The position numbers and the translations under genes are program-made. The notes below the pieces were generated by a model. It worked only from the letters and a program-made list of their open reading frames with translations. It searched no databases and had not been told where the DNA came from. Below, in pieces: positions 61,900 to 64,000 of a DNA stretch of 64,000 nucleotides. Origin of the DNA: Streptomyces hygroscopicus (GTDB lineage Bacteria > Actinomycetota > Actinomycetes > Streptomycetales > Streptomycetaceae); contig NZ_LBMW01000008.1 in assembly GCF_026168105.1 (NCBI RefSeq), positions 124,001 to 188,000 of the forward strand, read 5' to 3'. Position 1 is the stretch's first letter. The number at the start of each line of letters is the position of its first letter.

Positions 61900-63231
61900 A
61901 TGGGCAGCCGCACCGAACTGGTCGAGGAGCTGATGGGGCGATTCCCGCACGTACCGCGGGAAGCCGTCTTCAAGGAGGATCTCCTCCGCGGGGGTGTGGC
62001 CTTCGATGCGTCCGCGCTCAGTGACAACGAGAACGGCGAGGTCAAGCCGAAGTCGTACTTCATCTTCTCCTTCGACCACGGCACCCTGCCCCAGCTCGGC
62101 GAGGCGGCGCTGCGGCGCCCGCCGGAGGAGATCATCCTCACGGGCGGCCCGTACGACCTGCGGCGGACCGTCGTCTCCGTACGGGTCAATCCGTCCTCCC
62201 CGTACCGTGTGGCCGCCGACGAGGAGGGGCTGCTCGGGCTCTACCTGGACGGGCGGCGGATCGCGGACGTCGGGGTGCCGCCCATGCCCGAGTACTACCG
62301 GCACACCCTCTCCAACGGAAAGTCCGTGATGGAGGTGGCCCCGACCATCCAGTGGGGCTATCTGATCTATCTCACCGTCTTCCGGGTCTGCCAGTACTTC
62401 GGCGCCAAGGAGGAGTGCCAGTACTGCGACATCAATCACAACTGGCGCCAGCACAAGGCGGCAGGCCGGCCCTACACCGGGGTCAAGGACGTCGAGGAGG
62501 TCCTCGAGGCGCTGGAGATCATCGACCGGTACGACACCGCGAAGGCGTCCACCGCCTACACGCTCACCGGCGGCGCGATCACGTCCAGGGTGGCGGGGCG
62601 TGACGAGGCCGACTTCTACGGGCACTACGCCAAGGCCATCGAGGAGCGCTTCCCCGGCCGCTGGATCGGCAAGGTGGTCGCCCAGGCGCTGCCGAAGGAC
62701 GACGTACAGCGGTTCAAGGACTACGGCGTGCAGATCTACCACCCCAACTACGAGGTGTGGGACCGGCGCCTGTTCGAACTGTACTGCCCCGGCAAGGAGC
62801 GCTACGTCGGCCGCGACGAGTGGCACCGGCGCATCCTCGACTCGGCGGACGTGTTCGGCGCGCGCAATGTGATTCCCAACTTCGTGGCGGGCGTCGAGAT
62901 GGCCGAGCCCTTCGGCTTCACCACGGTCGACGACGCGATCGCCTCGACCACGGAGGGCCTGCGCTTCTTCATGTCGCACGGCATCACTCCCCGCTTCACC
63001 ACCTGGTGCCCGGAGCCGACCACCCCGCTCGGCAAGGCCAACCCGCAGGGCGCGCCGCTGGAGTACCACATCCGTCTGCTCGAGGCCTACCGCGCCGCGA
63101 TGGACGACTTCGGGCTCTCCTCGCCGCCCGGCTACGGCCCGCCCGGCCCCGGCCGCGCGGTGTTCTCGGTCAGCTCATTCATGGACAGCCTCCCGGCGCG
63201 GGAAGACACGGAGGAGCCGTTGCGCGCGTAA
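61900..63231 (+). CDS. Radical-SAM-like protein with a CX8CX2C motif
   Basis: A 443-residue cytoplasmic protein of the type annotated radical SAM in Streptomyces. The likely [4Fe-4S] ligands are Cys164, Cys173 and Cys176 in VCQYFGAKEECQYCDIN, spaced CX8CX2C, not the usual CX3CX2C. Downstream are YTLTGGAITS (a GGE-like SAM-binding position) and strands such as GVQIYHPNYEVWDRRLF and VIPNFVAGVEMAEPFGFTT typical of the radical SAM barrel. The reaction is unknown. GGGAGGAG gives a strong ribosome site. Confidence 0.82.
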   Translation: MGSRTELVEELMGRFPHVPREAVFKEDLLRGGVAFDASALSDNENGEVKPKSYFIFSFDHGTLPQLGEAALRRPPEEIILTGGPYDLRRTVVSVRVNPSSPYRVAADEEGLLGLYLDGRRIADVGVPPMPEYYRHTLSNGKSVMEVAPTIQWGYLIYLTVFRVCQYFGAKEECQYCDINHNWRQHKAAGRPYTGVKDVEEVLEALEIIDRYDTAKASTAYTLTGGAITSRVAGRDEADFYGHYAKAIEERFPGRWIGKVVAQALPKDDVQRFKDYGVQIYHPNYEVWDRRLFELYCPGKERYVGRDEWHRRILDSADVFGARNVIPNFVAGVEMAEPFGFTTVDDAIASTTEGLRFFMSHGITPRFTTWCPEPTTPLGKANPQGAPLEYHIRLLEAYRAAMDDFGLSSPPGYGPPGPGRAVFSVSSFMDSLPAREDTEEPLRA

Positions 63232-63372
63232 CCGGGGGATCGGACCCGGCGCACGGTGACAGGAAAAATCGTGTCGCACTCGGTGAGTCGAAGCGGGGTC
63301 GCGATCCGTACAACTCCACGGAGCGGCAACCACTCGTAACAGCATGTGAAAACGCCGCTTGTCAGTTGTGCG

Positions 63373-63398
63373 GGAACCGTGAAAAGCTCTGGGCTGTC
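63373..63398 (+). promoter_or_regulatory. ECF-sigma-type promoter candidate
   Basis: GGAAC at 63373-63377 and GTC at 63396-63398 with an 18-nt spacer resemble ECF sigma promoters (SigE/SigR-like). A CAACTG-N10-CAGTTG inverted repeat (63412-63433) follows. Both lie upstream of the gene at 63475. Confidence 0.4.
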
Positions 63399-63474
63399 GT
63401 GAGACGACCCTCAACTGGCCTGTATTTCAGTTGGGTTGGCATTGCTTGCGGAAGCAGTTGATGCAGGAGCCCCC

Positions 63475-64000
63475 ATGCCCGACCTGCCGACCCCCCAGGA
63501 CGTCGCCGAGGCCGCTCTGTTCTCGGAGTGCTGGGACGCGGTCCTGTCGTACGCCGACCTGTGCGCCTCCGATGCGGCAGCCGGCAGGCAACTGGCCACC
63601 GAGGCCTTCACCCACGGCGTCCACGAGGCCCGTGCCGCCGAGGCCCAGGCGAAGGCCACCGGGCGCCGCACCCCGTGGCTGCCCCGGATTCCCCTGCTGC
63701 TGACGGCGGTCCGCACCACCGCCGCGGCCTGGGAGACCGAGGGCAAGGGGCACCGGCTCGACCCCGATCTGCGGCTGTGGCTCAACTCCGACAAGGCCGG
63801 GCGTTACACCGGACCGCCCCTGAGGCGGCCGCTGGCCCTGCGCGGGCTCAGGGACATGCAGGAGCCGGACGCGGCGCTGCTGTGGCTCGCGGAGGTGGAG
63901 TCGCTGCCGCTGACCGACGTGGCCCGCAGGCTGGGACTGGACCCCGCGGCCGCCGCGGAGGAACTCGCCCAGGTGCGGGCGCTGTTCCGGGACCGTTGCC
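63475..64000 (+). CDS. Protein with sigma-region-4-like HTH (partial)
   Basis: Cut by the right edge after about 175 residues. It starts MPDLPTPQDVAEAALFSECWDAVL, with an all-helical region, then LRDMQEPDAALLWLAEVESLPLTDVARRLGLDPAAAAEELAQVRALFRDRC, which looks like a sigma-70 region-4 HTH. Streptomyces homologues continue into longer proteins with a zinc-finger-like segment. The function is unknown; sigma factor or DNA-binding regulator is likely. AGGAG precedes the ATG. Confidence 0.7.
   Translation, partial: MPDLPTPQDVAEAALFSECWDAVLSYADLCASDAAAGRQLATEAFTHGVHEARAAEAQAKATGRRTPWLPRIPLLLTAVRTTAAAWETEGKGHRLDPDLRLWLNSDKAGRYTGPPLRRPLALRGLRDMQEPDAALLWLAEVESLPLTDVARRLGLDPAAAAEELAQVRALFRDRC

Overview
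The window is chromosomal DNA of a Streptomyces or a close relative. The evidence is very high G+C with G/C-rich third codon positions, many GTG starts, start codons placed 6-8 nt after a TAGCGT-type -10 box (leaderless transcripts), a mycothiol-linked protein family, and actinobacterial families such as SAV2148-type HEPN, TIGR03086 and DUF1697. About 50 genes are visible. None is an rRNA or tRNA gene and there is no CRISPR array. The only mobile-element trace is a decayed IS5-type transposase.

Layout. 1-16.7 kb: the 3' end of a copper amine oxidase, a HEPN protein, a DnaQ-type exonuclease, a phosphotransferase, an MMPL exporter, small membrane proteins, a DHA2 exporter beside a potassium channel, a TIGR03086 protein, a DsbA-fold protein, and an MFS exporter divergent from an ArsR-type regulator. 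16.8-26.3 kb (minus strand): a complete sulfur assimilation operon. A cysteine-containing leader peptide precedes sulfite reductase, a tiny zinc-ribbon protein, cysH, cysC, cysD, cysN, a sulfonate-type ABC transporter and a sirohydrochlorin chelatase. Together these take up sulfate or sulfonates, activate and reduce sulfate, and make siroheme for the sulfite reductase. 26.4-36.2 kb: a GNAT enzyme, a secreted protein, a GAF regulator, an AidB-like dehydrogenase, a BrkB membrane protein, a carboxylesterase and homocysteine S-methyltransferase. 36.3-43.1 kb: a two-gene signalling module, a soluble poly-HAMP hybrid kinase followed by an ANTAR/PAS/SpoIIE phosphatase.

44-53.6 kb: a PEP-mutase-like enzyme, then a cluster that looks like an uncharacterised cell-envelope glycoconjugate or lipid-linked sugar system. 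It holds a nucleotide-sugar epimerase with a zinc-ribbon insertion, a two-component system, a GT2 glycosyltransferase, a TIGR04282/DUF2064 protein, a methyltransferase, a membrane protein, a membrane-anchored molybdopterin oxidoreductase and a GT-C-like multispanning protein. 53.6-64 kb: a decayed alpha/beta hydrolase behind a TetR regulator, an MFS exporter, a ROK regulator with a GH2 beta-galactosidase, the transposase remnant, a flavin-binding protein, a radical-SAM-like protein with an unusual CX8CX2C motif, and the start of a protein with a sigma-region-4-like HTH.

Short tandem repeats are unusually frequent between genes or in linkers: a 6-bp unit x8, 17-bp x7-8, 19-bp x3-4, 26-bp x3, 27-bp x3, 58-bp x2 and 60-bp x2.
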